35,855 bases of DNA from assembly GCA_019239975.1 (NCBI GenBank), contig JAFAZE010000157.1, positions 1 through 35,855 of the forward strand, written 5' to 3'. Under the pieces are notes generated by a model that did not search any database, was not told the DNA's origin, and saw only the letters and a program-made list of their open reading frames with translations. Origin of the DNA: Streptosporangiaceae bacterium (lineage in GTDB: Bacteria > Actinomycetota > Actinomycetes > Streptosporangiales > Streptosporangiaceae). The first letter of the stretch is position 1, and each line of letters begins with the position of its first letter. The translations under genes and the position numbers were made by a program. Of this stretch, positions 1 through 6,411 are shown in pieces.

Positions 1-228
1 CTCCTCCGTCTCGGGAGTTACACCGTTGAAATTACAGTCCCTTCCGCGATCATGGAGTGTGGTGCTGATGGGGCGCATGGAGCTGATGCACGTCCCCGCT
101 TGCGGGGCTGGCGTTGCTGTCGCGGCTGATGTTGCTGTGGTGAAGGCGACGGGTGCCGGTTCCCGCAACCGGGATGCGCTGGGCGGTGTTCTGTACATGA
201 CGGGGTTCGCATACGGAAGGTATCTGCA
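1..228. other. Upstream region without a recognisable gene
   Basis: No convincing gene was seen in the first 228 bases. Short open frames exist on both strands, but none resembles a known family. A hairpin CCCCGC-TT-GCGGGG lies at 94-107. The last bases carry the ribosome binding site GGAAGG (215-220) of the following oxygenase gene. Confidence 0.5.
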
Positions 229-918
229 ATGAACGACATCGATTGGGCGGCGATCGGGGCGGAGCTGGACCGAACCGGGTTCGCGCTGACGCCGCCGCTG
301 CTCAGCTCGGCTGAGTGCGACGAGATCACCGGGATGTTCGACGAGCCGGGCGTGTTCCGCTCCACGGTCGTGATGGCGAGGCATCAGTTCGGGGAGGGAA
401 CATACCGGTACTTCGGGTACCCGCTGCCGCCTGTGGTGCAGCGGCTGCGCCAGTCGCTGTACCCCCCGCTGGCCGGCGTGGCCAACGACTGGGCCGCCCG
501 GCTGGGTGAGGACGCCGGGTTCCCGGCCTCGCACGAGGAACTGCTGCGGCGCTGCGCAGCCGCGGGGCAGCGGCGGCCGACGCCCTTGCTGCTGCGGTAC
601 GAGGCAGGCGGCTACAACTGTTTGCACCAGGACCTCTACGGCGACGTGTGGTTCCCCCTGCAGGTGGCGTTCTTGCTCAGCGAGCCCGACAAGGACTTCA
701 CGGGCGGCGAGAACGTCTTCGTGGAGCAGCGGCCGCGCGCGCAGTCCAAGCCGATGGTCGCCCGCCCCGGCCGCGGGCAGGGCCTGATCTTCGCGGTGAA
801 CAGCCGCCCCGTGCCGTCAGCGCGCGGCTACAAGCGGGTCGTCATGCGGCACGGGGTCAGCGAGATCCGCGAGGGCCTGCGGTACACGCTGGGAGTCATC
901 TTCCACGACGCTAAGTAG
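229..918 (+). CDS. 2-oxoglutarate/Fe(II)-dependent oxygenase
   Basis: This 229-residue protein probably carries out a 2-oxoglutarate-dependent, iron(II)-dependent oxidation in the cytoplasm; the substrate is unknown. The facial triad is visible as H133-x-D135 (in NCLHQDLYGD) and H208 (in VMRHGV), and R218 in GLRYT is the expected 2-oxoglutarate-binding arginine. Spacing and length fit the prolyl-4-hydroxylase-like branch of the double-stranded beta-helix oxygenases. The ATG is preceded by GGAAGG eight bases upstream, which supports this start. The 3' end overlaps the convergent hydrolase gene by 8 bp (stop codons at 916-918 and 911-913), so the two may interfere transcriptionally. The family call is strong; no partner gene shows what it hydroxylates. 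Confidence 0.85.
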   Translation: MNDIDWAAIGAELDRTGFALTPPLLSSAECDEITGMFDEPGVFRSTVVMARHQFGEGTYRYFGYPLPPVVQRLRQSLYPPLAGVANDWAARLGEDAGFPASHEELLRRCAAAGQRRPTPLLLRYEAGGYNCLHQDLYGDVWFPLQVAFLLSEPDKDFTGGENVFVEQRPRAQSKPMVARPGRGQGLIFAVNSRPVPSARGYKRVVMRHGVSEIREGLRYTLGVIFHDAK

Positions 919-1543
919 CCACTGGCGCCCCCCGCGCCAGGTCGCTGGTTCCGACGTCGAAGCCGCCGGCGATGCTCGCGATCTCGGCCAGCTGGTAGCT
1001 GCTCAGCACCTCGATGGACAGCTCGTGCAGCCGCCGGGTCTTCGCCGCGCAGCAGTCGGCGAGCACGGTGGCCGGGTAGTCGCGCATGAACGCCGAGCGC
1101 ACGGTGGTCTCCACGCAGATGTTCGTGATCACCCCGCAGACGATCAGCTCGGCGGCGCCGAGCCCGCGCAGCAGCGGCTCCAGCGACGTCCACTGGAAGG
1201 CGTCGAAGCGGACCTTGTCCACGACGAGGTCCCCGGGCCCGCAGCCGAGCTCGGAGACCACGTCCGCGTCCCACGACCCGGCCGCGAGGCCCTCGATCCC
1301 GGCCAGCGCGGGGCTGTTCCGGACCAGCGACCGCCCCTCATCGGCGCGCCCGGGGCGGTACTGGTGCCTGGTGAACACCACGGGAACCCCGGCGGAACGA
1401 GCCTGGCCCACCGCGACCGCCGCGTTGCGGACGGCGGCGTCCGCGTCCTCGAGGCCCATGTCCATCCGGGCGAAGGAGCCCTCCGGATGGCAGAAGCCGT
1501 TCTGCATGTCCACAACGAGCAGCGCCCGGCCTTCAGCGGTCAT
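911..1543 (-). CDS. Isochorismatase-like cysteine hydrolase
   Basis: This is a 210-residue member of the isochorismatase/nicotinamidase superfamily. D12 (VVDMQNGF), K110 (VVDKVRFDAF) and C143 (ITNICVETT) form the usual Asp-Lys-Cys triad, and VIT at 138-140 marks the conserved cis-peptide next to the nucleophile. Such enzymes hydrolyse amides, carbamates or vinyl ethers; the specific substrate cannot be told. An in-frame ATG at 1576 would add 11 residues, but the ATG at 1543 is preceded by a strong purine run (AAAGGGGG) at good spacing and places the first beta strand (RALLVVDMQ) at the usual distance, so I chose it. The gene is convergent with the oxygenase gene and overlaps it by 8 bp. Confidence 0.88.
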   Translation of the reverse strand: MTAEGRALLVVDMQNGFCHPEGSFARMDMGLEDADAAVRNAAVAVGQARSAGVPVVFTRHQYRPGRADEGRSLVRNSPALAGIEGLAAGSWDADVVSELGCGPGDLVVDKVRFDAFQWTSLEPLLRGLGAAELIVCGVITNICVETTVRSAFMRDYPATVLADCCAAKTRRLHELSIEVLSSYQLAEIASIAGGFDVGTSDLARGAPVAT

Positions 1544-1717
1544 CGTTCCTGCCCCCTTTCGGTCATCGGCTTCCACGCTAAACCGGGTGCGGGCGGGCTG
1601 GGTAGGGCCGCGAAGAGAAGGTGAATAGACCGGCCGCTGGCGGGCAGGCGATCAGTGTCCCGGCTGTACGCACGCCGGAACGTGACACTGACGTCTAGCC
1701 AAAGGAGGAATCTCCCG

Positions 1718-2287
1718 ATGGCCAGCGAACTGAGCGGCCTCCGCGTCGCGTTCATCACCGCCAACGAGGGCGTGGAGCAGGTCGAGCTGACAGCGCCCTG
1801 GCAGGCGGTGAAGGACGCCGATGGCGTACCCGAGCTGCTGGCTCCGGAAGCGGGCCCCGTCCAGGCGTTCAACCACCTGGACAAGGCCGACACATTCACG
1901 GCGCACCGCTCCATCCGTGACGCCGACTACCTCGACTACGACGCGCTGGTGATACCCGGCGGTGTCGCCAACCCGGACCGCCTCCGTACGGTGCCCGCCG
2001 CCGTGACCTTCATCCAGCGCCTGTTCGAGACGGCCAAGCCGGCCGCGGTGATCTGCCATGGACCGTGGATGCTCGTCGAGGCTGACCTGGTGCGGGGCCG
2101 CACCCTGACCTCGTGGCCGAGCATCAGGACGGACATCCGCAACGCCGGGGGCAACTGGGTCGACACCGAGGTCCAGGTGTGCACGAACGGCCCGAACGTC
2201 CTCGTGACCAGCCGGAAGCCGGACGACCTCCCCGCGTTCTGCCGGGAGTTCGTCTCGGTGTTCCAGCGCCAGAACCAGCCGGCCTGA
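1718..2287 (+). CDS. DJ-1/PfpI family protein (class I glutamine amidotransferase fold)
   Basis: This 189-residue protein has the DJ-1/PfpI fold. The nucleophile elbow is VICHGPWML with C113, and the acidic partner is probably E20 in GVEQVEL, which aligns with the GFEDVEL motif of PfpI/YhbO-type proteins. These proteins act as proteases, deglycases/glyoxalases or hydratases, usually under electrophile stress; which applies here cannot be read. The frame is open upstream to 1655, but the ATG at 1718 has an excellent AAAGGAGG about eight bases before it and starts the protein just ahead of the first strand (LRVAFITA), so the shorter form is preferred. It appears to be a single-gene unit. Confidence 0.9.
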   Translation: MASELSGLRVAFITANEGVEQVELTAPWQAVKDADGVPELLAPEAGPVQAFNHLDKADTFTAHRSIRDADYLDYDALVIPGGVANPDRLRTVPAAVTFIQRLFETAKPAAVICHGPWMLVEADLVRGRTLTSWPSIRTDIRNAGGNWVDTEVQVCTNGPNVLVTSRKPDDLPAFCREFVSVFQRQNQPA

Positions 2288-2478
2288 ACCGGTTACGCAC
2301 CGAGCGGGTGGCGGGAGCCTCGGCCCCGCCACGCAGCGGTGTCGCTGTGGCTGAACTCCGGGGCGCCCGCGACCGAAGTCGCCCGCCGCGCCGGGCACGG
2401 CCTGCCATCTCCGGGCCAAGCGCCGGTAAGCTCGCAGAGCTACGTCTCACAGGCCCCTAACCCTTGGGGATGGTACCG

Positions 2479-3465
2479 ATGGCGCGTCAGTTGCTGTTCA
2501 GCTCCGCCGATGCTGCCGCCGTGACCTTCGCGATCTCCTGCCAGTGGGAGATGATCGCCAGCCTGCGCCTCATGGCCGGGGGTGCTGGTCATATCCCGCA
2601 CCGGCGCTGGGCAGCCTCCACCGGCGCGCTACTTGACAACCGGTTCGATCTGCTGTTCGATCTTGTCGGGTCTGCGTCTAGGCGCGACTACATTCCGGAC
2701 TTCCTCACGCCGATGCCGTCGACGCTCGAACCGTCCGTACGCGCCGAGCTCGATGAGATCGCGCACACTCCGGCGGAGGTCGTTAGAGCCGAGCTGGAGC
2801 ATCTACGGCACCGCTGGACACCGCGGCTGGCGGCACTTCACGAACGCCCGGAGCGGGTGTCTGATGTGGCTGACCAGCTCAAACTGTACTGGGAGATCGC
2901 GCTCGCACCGCATTGGCCGCGTATCTATCGCGTGCTGCACGGAGAAGTCGGTCGGCGCGCCCGGAACGTGGCGACGGTCGGCGTGGGACGACTCCTCAAC
3001 GACATCCACGAGCGTGTCAGGTGGGATGGCGCGCAACTGGAGATCGTCGGCACCTCCTGCTTCGGCGCGGAGGCACTCGAGGGGACCGGAATCCGGTTGA
3101 TCCCGAGTGTGTTCGTATGGCCCAGCGTCCTGGTCGTTGCCGACCGTCGCCCGGCGCAGTTGTGCTTCCCCGCACGTGGCGCCGGCGCGCTGTGGGACGG
3201 GCGACGCGAACCGACGCAGGCGCTGAGCGCCGTGCTGGGTCAGGCGAAGGCTCGGCTGCTCACCGTGCTGGACGAGCCAATGTCCTCTCCGGAGCTGGCG
3301 GTGGAACTGCAACTCCGACCCCCCTCGGTCTCCGAACACCTGGCGACACTGCGCAATGCGGGGCTGGTCACGTCATACCGCGTCGGGCGTCGGCTAGTTA
3401 GCTTGCGCACCGAGCTGGGCACCGGCCTGATCGACGCCAACGGCGTCGGTGCCGCGTCGACCTGA
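2479..3465 (+). CDS. ArsR-type regulator with DUF5937-like N-terminal region
   Basis: About 328 residues. The C-terminal part (last ~80 residues) is a winged helix of ArsR type: RLLTVLDEPMSSPELAVELQ, then PPSVSEHLATLRNAGLV as the recognition helix, and a wing at YRVGRRLVSL. The long N-terminal part matches my memory of DUF5937 regulators, which carry this helix-turn-helix at the C-terminus. The ligand is unknown. Three in-frame starts lie close together (TTG 2464, ATG 2470, ATG 2479); the last has GGGGA at a suitable distance, so it is preferred. The two-gene unit at 3573-5122 follows in the same direction after 107 bp and is the likely target. Codon third positions are less GC-biased than in most neighbours, which hints at a different history. 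Confidence 0.82.
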   Translation: MARQLLFSSADAAAVTFAISCQWEMIASLRLMAGGAGHIPHRRWAASTGALLDNRFDLLFDLVGSASRRDYIPDFLTPMPSTLEPSVRAELDEIAHTPAEVVRAELEHLRHRWTPRLAALHERPERVSDVADQLKLYWEIALAPHWPRIYRVLHGEVGRRARNVATVGVGRLLNDIHERVRWDGAQLEIVGTSCFGAEALEGTGIRLIPSVFVWPSVLVVADRRPAQLCFPARGAGALWDGRREPTQALSAVLGQAKARLLTVLDEPMSSPELAVELQLRPPSVSEHLATLRNAGLVTSYRVGRRLVSLRTELGTGLIDANGVGAAST

Positions 3466-3572
3466 GGCGAGCATTCGGTTCCGTCCGAATCGTTGGCGGC
3501 CCGGCAGGCCATGTCGCAGTGTAGTCGGGCCCGGTCACCCGGACTGGGGCGTATCGCTGCCGGAGGCCCACA

Positions 3573-4430
3573 GTGCCCGTCTTCACCCCACCTAGTTCCC
3601 ACGTGGCTAAAGCCGCAGCATTTCGCGGGCTGCACCACGAAGCGCACCCACTGCTGTTGCCCAACGCCTGGGACCCGATCAGCGCCTGGGTCATACAAGC
3701 CGGCGGCGCCAAAGCGATCGCCACCACCAGCGCAGGCGTAGCCTGGTCACGGGGCGTGGCTGACGGGAGTGGCTTGGACGCCTCCACCGCGCTTGATGCC
3801 GTGGCGCGAATACTCGCCGCCGTAGACGTTCCCCTGTCCGCTGATTTGGAACGGGGCTACCACGAGTCACCTTCCCAAGCTGCCGAAACAGTCGCGGAGG
3901 CGATCAGGCTCGGCGTCTGTGGCGTGAACATCGAGGACAGCGTCGGTGGGACTTTGGTAGATCCGGCCGACCAGGTCGATTTGCTGGGCCGGGTAGCCGG
4001 TGTGGTCAAGTACTCCGGCGTGCCAATCTTCATCAACGCCCGTACCGACACCTTCCTCTTTGCCGATCCGGCGAGTGATGTCGAGGCGCTGGTCGAAGAG
4101 ACCGTATCGCGCGGGCGGTCATATGCGGATGCGGGCGCTGACGGGTTGTTCGTCCCAGGGATCGCGGATCGCGACGTGATCATGCGCATCGCCATGGGAG
4201 TGCCAGTGCCCATCAATGTCATGGTGGGCGCGGCGCCAGTCGCCGTCGCCGAGATGGCCGACCTCGGTGTGCGGCGCATCTCGTGGGGATCCCAGGTTGC
4301 GCAGTCGACGTTTGGCTGGCTACAGCGGCAGGTCGGCGAACTGCTCGGATCGGATGGAGGTGCCGGGATGCCCGCCGGACTCGATTTCGGTCCGACCAAC
4401 GCGGCTCTGCATTTTGGTGCGCAGGCATGA
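3573..4430 (+). CDS. Isocitrate lyase/PEP mutase superfamily enzyme
   Basis: A 285-residue TIM-barrel C-C or P-C bond lyase/mutase. It shows D91 in SADLERGY, E121-D122 in VNIEDS (metal ligands in this family) and NARTD at 155-159, the hallmark of the PEP mutase/2-methylisocitrate lyase-like branch. The KKCGH catalytic loop of true isocitrate lyase is absent, so glyoxylate-shunt function is unlikely; oxaloacetate hydrolase-, carboxyPEP mutase- or phosphonopyruvate hydrolase-like chemistry is possible. The GTG start has GGAGG 6 bases upstream. The last bases overlap the next gene as ATGA, so the two are translationally coupled. An ArsR-type regulator precedes it in the same direction, which suggests an inducible catabolic or detoxifying unit. 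Confidence 0.87.
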   Translation: MPVFTPPSSHVAKAAAFRGLHHEAHPLLLPNAWDPISAWVIQAGGAKAIATTSAGVAWSRGVADGSGLDASTALDAVARILAAVDVPLSADLERGYHESPSQAAETVAEAIRLGVCGVNIEDSVGGTLVDPADQVDLLGRVAGVVKYSGVPIFINARTDTFLFADPASDVEALVEETVSRGRSYADAGADGLFVPGIADRDVIMRIAMGVPVPINVMVGAAPVAVAEMADLGVRRISWGSQVAQSTFGWLQRQVGELLGSDGGAGMPAGLDFGPTNAALHFGAQA

Positions 4431-5122
4431 CCGGCGTCGAGGGACCTGTCCGCCCGGCGCCGGGAAGAATCATCGTCTTCAGCGATATCTGGTGTGCATT
4501 CGGGCATGTGGCGGTCCATCGTCTGCATGCCGCCCGCGAACGCCTGGGCCTGCAGGGCCGCGTCATCTTCGATCCGTACTGCTTCCCGATGGAACTGCTC
4601 AATGGCAACCCCGGCTCTCGGCCTGGCTCGGACAGCGAGGTGCCCAGCGTTGGTGCTTGCGAGCCGGATGCCGGATGGCAGCTCTGGCATGGACCGGACT
4701 GGCTCTATCCCAGCTCGTCCCTGCCTGCGCTCGAGGCGGTGCAAGCCGCCAAGGAGCAGTCACTGCAGGCAGCCGAGGACCTCGACCGTGCGCTTCGCCG
4801 CGCGTTCTGGGCTGAGTCGCGCTGCATTACTAACCACACGGTGATCCTCGACGTCGCGGCCGCGACCGGCGGGATCGATGTGGCGCGGCTGCGCGCGGCA
4901 CTTGATGATGGCCACATCCGTCCCGTCCTCACCGAGCACGCCCGCATTTCCGCGAGCGATCGTGTGCTCTGCAGCCCGCACCTGTTCCTGCCAGACGGCA
5001 CGAACTATGCGAACCCAGGCATGTCCGTTGAGTGGACCGGGGACTGGGGCGTCGGGTACCCGCATGTCGTCGAGGATCGGCCAGAGATCTATGACGAGAT
5101 TGTTTCTCGTTCTGCCAAGTGA
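4427..5122 (+). CDS. DsbA-fold / HCCA isomerase-like protein
   Basis: This 231-residue protein begins a thioredoxin-type first strand (IIVFSDIWCAFGHVAVHRL). The motif WCAFGH carries a single cysteine, as in FrnE- and 2-hydroxychromene-2-carboxylate isomerase-related DsbA-fold proteins rather than disulfide oxidases with CxxC. A helical insertion follows (about 100-160), and a C-terminal stretch SPHLFLPDGTNYANPG resembles the conserved 'P.lFl.G' strand of this family. The start ATG overlaps the stop of the upstream lyase gene (ATGA at 4427-4430), so the two products are probably made in fixed ratio. There is no signal peptide, so a cytoplasmic, possibly glutathione- or mycothiol-independent, isomerase role is likely. 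The reaction is not known. Confidence 0.75.
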   Translation: MTGVEGPVRPAPGRIIVFSDIWCAFGHVAVHRLHAARERLGLQGRVIFDPYCFPMELLNGNPGSRPGSDSEVPSVGACEPDAGWQLWHGPDWLYPSSSLPALEAVQAAKEQSLQAAEDLDRALRRAFWAESRCITNHTVILDVAAATGGIDVARLRAALDDGHIRPVLTEHARISASDRVLCSPHLFLPDGTNYANPGMSVEWTGDWGVGYPHVVEDRPEIYDEIVSRSAK

Positions 5123-5133
5123 CGTGAGGGCCG

Positions 5134-5400
5134 TCAGTCGTCCCGGTCCCTGTCAGGGGCAGGTGTCACGATGCCTTCCTGGTAGGCGATGATCACGAGA
5201 TGCACCCGGTCGCGGGCGCCGAGTTAGGCGAGCAGGCGTGTCACGTAGGTCTTGGCGGTGGCGACGCGATTAGCCCGTCACCGGCCGCCGCGACGCGGAT
5301 CGCCGCCAGGATGTCGTCCAAGGCCATGTCCTTGACCAGGAAGCCTGAAGCTGGCGCGCAATGCGCCGTAGATCAAGATAGCCCGGACAATACCCGGGCT
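5134..5400 (-). pseudogene. Collapsed NarL/LuxR-type response regulator remnant
   Basis: Reading the minus strand from about 5352 gives ASGFLVKDMALDDILAAIR and then VAAAGDGLIAS, the end of a receiver domain. This is followed in another frame by TAKTYVTRLLA, a stop (TAA where AAG is expected), and LGARDRVHLVIIAYQEGIV, the end of a LuxR-type DNA-binding domain. The linker and the first helices of the output domain are missing, so there is an internal deletion, a frameshift and a nonsense mutation. Traces just upstream (YGALRA around 5360-5372) suggest further loss. It is clearly dead as a regulator, and no sensor kinase lies nearby. Confidence 0.82.
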
Positions 5401-5418
5401 GGGGGATCCGCTCGCTGT

Positions 5419-5844
5419 TCAGGGAGCGGTCGCCGGGACAGGAACTGGTACGACGGTAATGACCGGTTCAAGCCCGCGGAAATCTGCGGGATTGGTGGTG
5501 AACAGAGGGAGCTTGTTCGCTGCGGCGATGCCGGCGATCATCAGGTCAGCCACGCGGCCGCGGGGCTTGCGGCCCATGGCGATCACCTCGGCGGCGATAA
5601 GCCCGTACTGCCGGGCGGCCTCGACATCGAACGGCAGCGGGCTGAAGGTCGCCTCGACTCGCTGCACGCGAAGGACCCGGCGGGCGCGTTCGGCGGCATC
5701 TAGGGTCGAGTGCACCCCTGCCGACAGCTCGGCGAGGCTGACCGCGCTGGTGAGGAGCTCGGCGGGCAGCCGATCGACCGCTAGCCGTTCCAGGTAGATT
5801 AGGATGTTTGTGTCGCCGAGCCCGCGCAGGTAGCGAGCGGTCAC
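5419..5844 (-). CDS. vapC: VapC-family PIN-domain toxin
   Basis: This 141-residue PIN-domain ribonuclease is the likely toxin of a type II toxin-antitoxin pair. The acidic metal-binding set is present: D11 in GDTNILIYLE, E39 in VSLAEL, D100 in GRVADLMIAG, and N118/D121 in TNPADF. VapC toxins cut tRNA or rRNA. The ATG overlaps the stop of the upstream antitoxin gene (ATGA, 5841-5844), typical of translational coupling in such operons. The N-terminus reads RYLRGLGDTN rather than the usual hydrophobic strand directly before DTN, a small oddity. The tail after residue 130 is Val/Pro-rich. All catalytic acids are there, so it is probably active. Confidence 0.9.
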   Translation of the reverse strand: MTARYLRGLGDTNILIYLERLAVDRLPAELLTSAVSLAELSAGVHSTLDAAERARRVLRVQRVEATFSPLPFDVEAARQYGLIAAEVIAMGRKPRGRVADLMIAGIAAANKLPLFTTNPADFRGLEPVITVVPVPVPATAP

Positions 5845-6131
5845 TCGTCGTCCTCGGGCTCGCGGGCGTGTTCGTAGGCGTCGAAATATGCCTCAGCGTC
5901 TGCGTAGCGATCCTGATCGTCGCGGAACGCCTCGGCACTCATCGGAGGCAGGTCCTGGAACACCGTCATGAGCTCAGTGACCGGAACCGACTGGCGGCGC
6001 GCGGGGGTTGCCTGGTGAACATAGGCATCGATGGCAGCGAGCGCGACTTGCTGCATGGAACGATGTTCGGCCTCCGCCTTCCGCCGAAGCGCCTCCGTCT
6101 GTTCATCGCTGAGCCTGAGCGTCATGGCCAT
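5841..6131 (-). CDS. vapB: Ribbon-helix-helix antitoxin (VapB/FitA-like)
   Basis: This 96-residue protein starts with MTLRLSDEQTEALRRKAE, a ribbon-helix-helix DNA-binding domain, followed by a second helix (SMQQVALAAIDAYV). The C-terminal half contains an acidic, disorder-prone stretch (FRDDQDRYADAEAYFDAY) that would wrap the toxin. The start may be the ATG at 6131 or the one two codons later at 6125. The first fits a leaderless transcript: the -10 box TATCAT ends seven bases upstream and no Shine-Dalgarno sequence is visible. It is the first gene of a two-gene operon with the PIN toxin (4-bp overlap) and probably represses it through the palindrome at 6140-6157. Confidence 0.87.
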   Translation of the reverse strand: MAMTLRLSDEQTEALRRKAEAEHRSMQQVALAAIDAYVHQATPARRQSVPVTELMTVFQDLPPMSAEAFRDDQDRYADAEAYFDAYEHAREPEDDE

Positions 6132-6138
6132 AACCCAT

Positions 6139-6167
6139 ATGATACCGCGTGGTATCAGAAATGTCCG
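6139..6167 (-). promoter_or_regulatory. vapBC promoter, probably leaderless
   Basis: On the minus strand CGGACA (6167-6162) and TATCAT (6144-6139) are separated by 17 bp. The -10 box ends seven bases before the antitoxin ATG at 6131, so transcription should begin at or next to the start codon. Confidence 0.6.
6140..6157. promoter_or_regulatory. Palindromic operator of the vapBC operon
   Basis: TGATACCGCGTGGTATCA has perfect 7-bp arms around a 4-bp centre. It covers the -10 box and part of the spacer of the vapBC promoter, so binding by the ribbon-helix-helix antitoxin, alone or with the toxin, would block RNA polymerase. Confidence 0.65.
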
Positions 6168-6411
6168 GCGCTGACACCGAGCCTTACGCCGGCGTTCGAC
6201 GCGGTAGGCGTCAGCTTCGCGTCAGCACGCTCGACGCGGGCGCGGAGATCGGCCAGCAGCTCATCACGGTGACGGGCGGCCTCGGCGCGGAAGTCGGCCA
6301 GCATCTTCTCCGCATGGGCGCGCATCCGACCAGTCTCGGCCGGGCCGCCTCGGCCCGGGCGTGGGCGATCGTGGCCTCTCGATCGGCCTCGGTGACGGCG
6401 TCCCGGTCAGC
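6168..6411 (-). pseudogene. Frameshifted 3' remnant of a coiled-coil protein gene
   Basis: The minus strand from about 6408 reads DRDAVTEADREATIAHARAE, then, after a frame change near 6340, AETGRMRAHAEKMLADFRAE and AARHRDELLADLRARVERAD. After a second change near 6225 it reads EADAYRVERRRKAR. Joined together these give a continuous Ala/Arg/Glu heptad-rich coiled coil like those in KfrA-type or other actinomycete filament-forming DNA-binding proteins. No single frame is open throughout, and the 5' part is missing where the helicase gene ends (6407). It lies between the helicase gene and the vapBC promoter, all on the minus strand. The parent family is uncertain. Confidence 0.5.

Noticed and set aside
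94..107. CCCCGC-TT-GCGGGG hairpin that resembles part of an actinomycete CRISPR repeat
   Set aside because: Only one copy is present, with no spaced repeats and no cas genes in the window.
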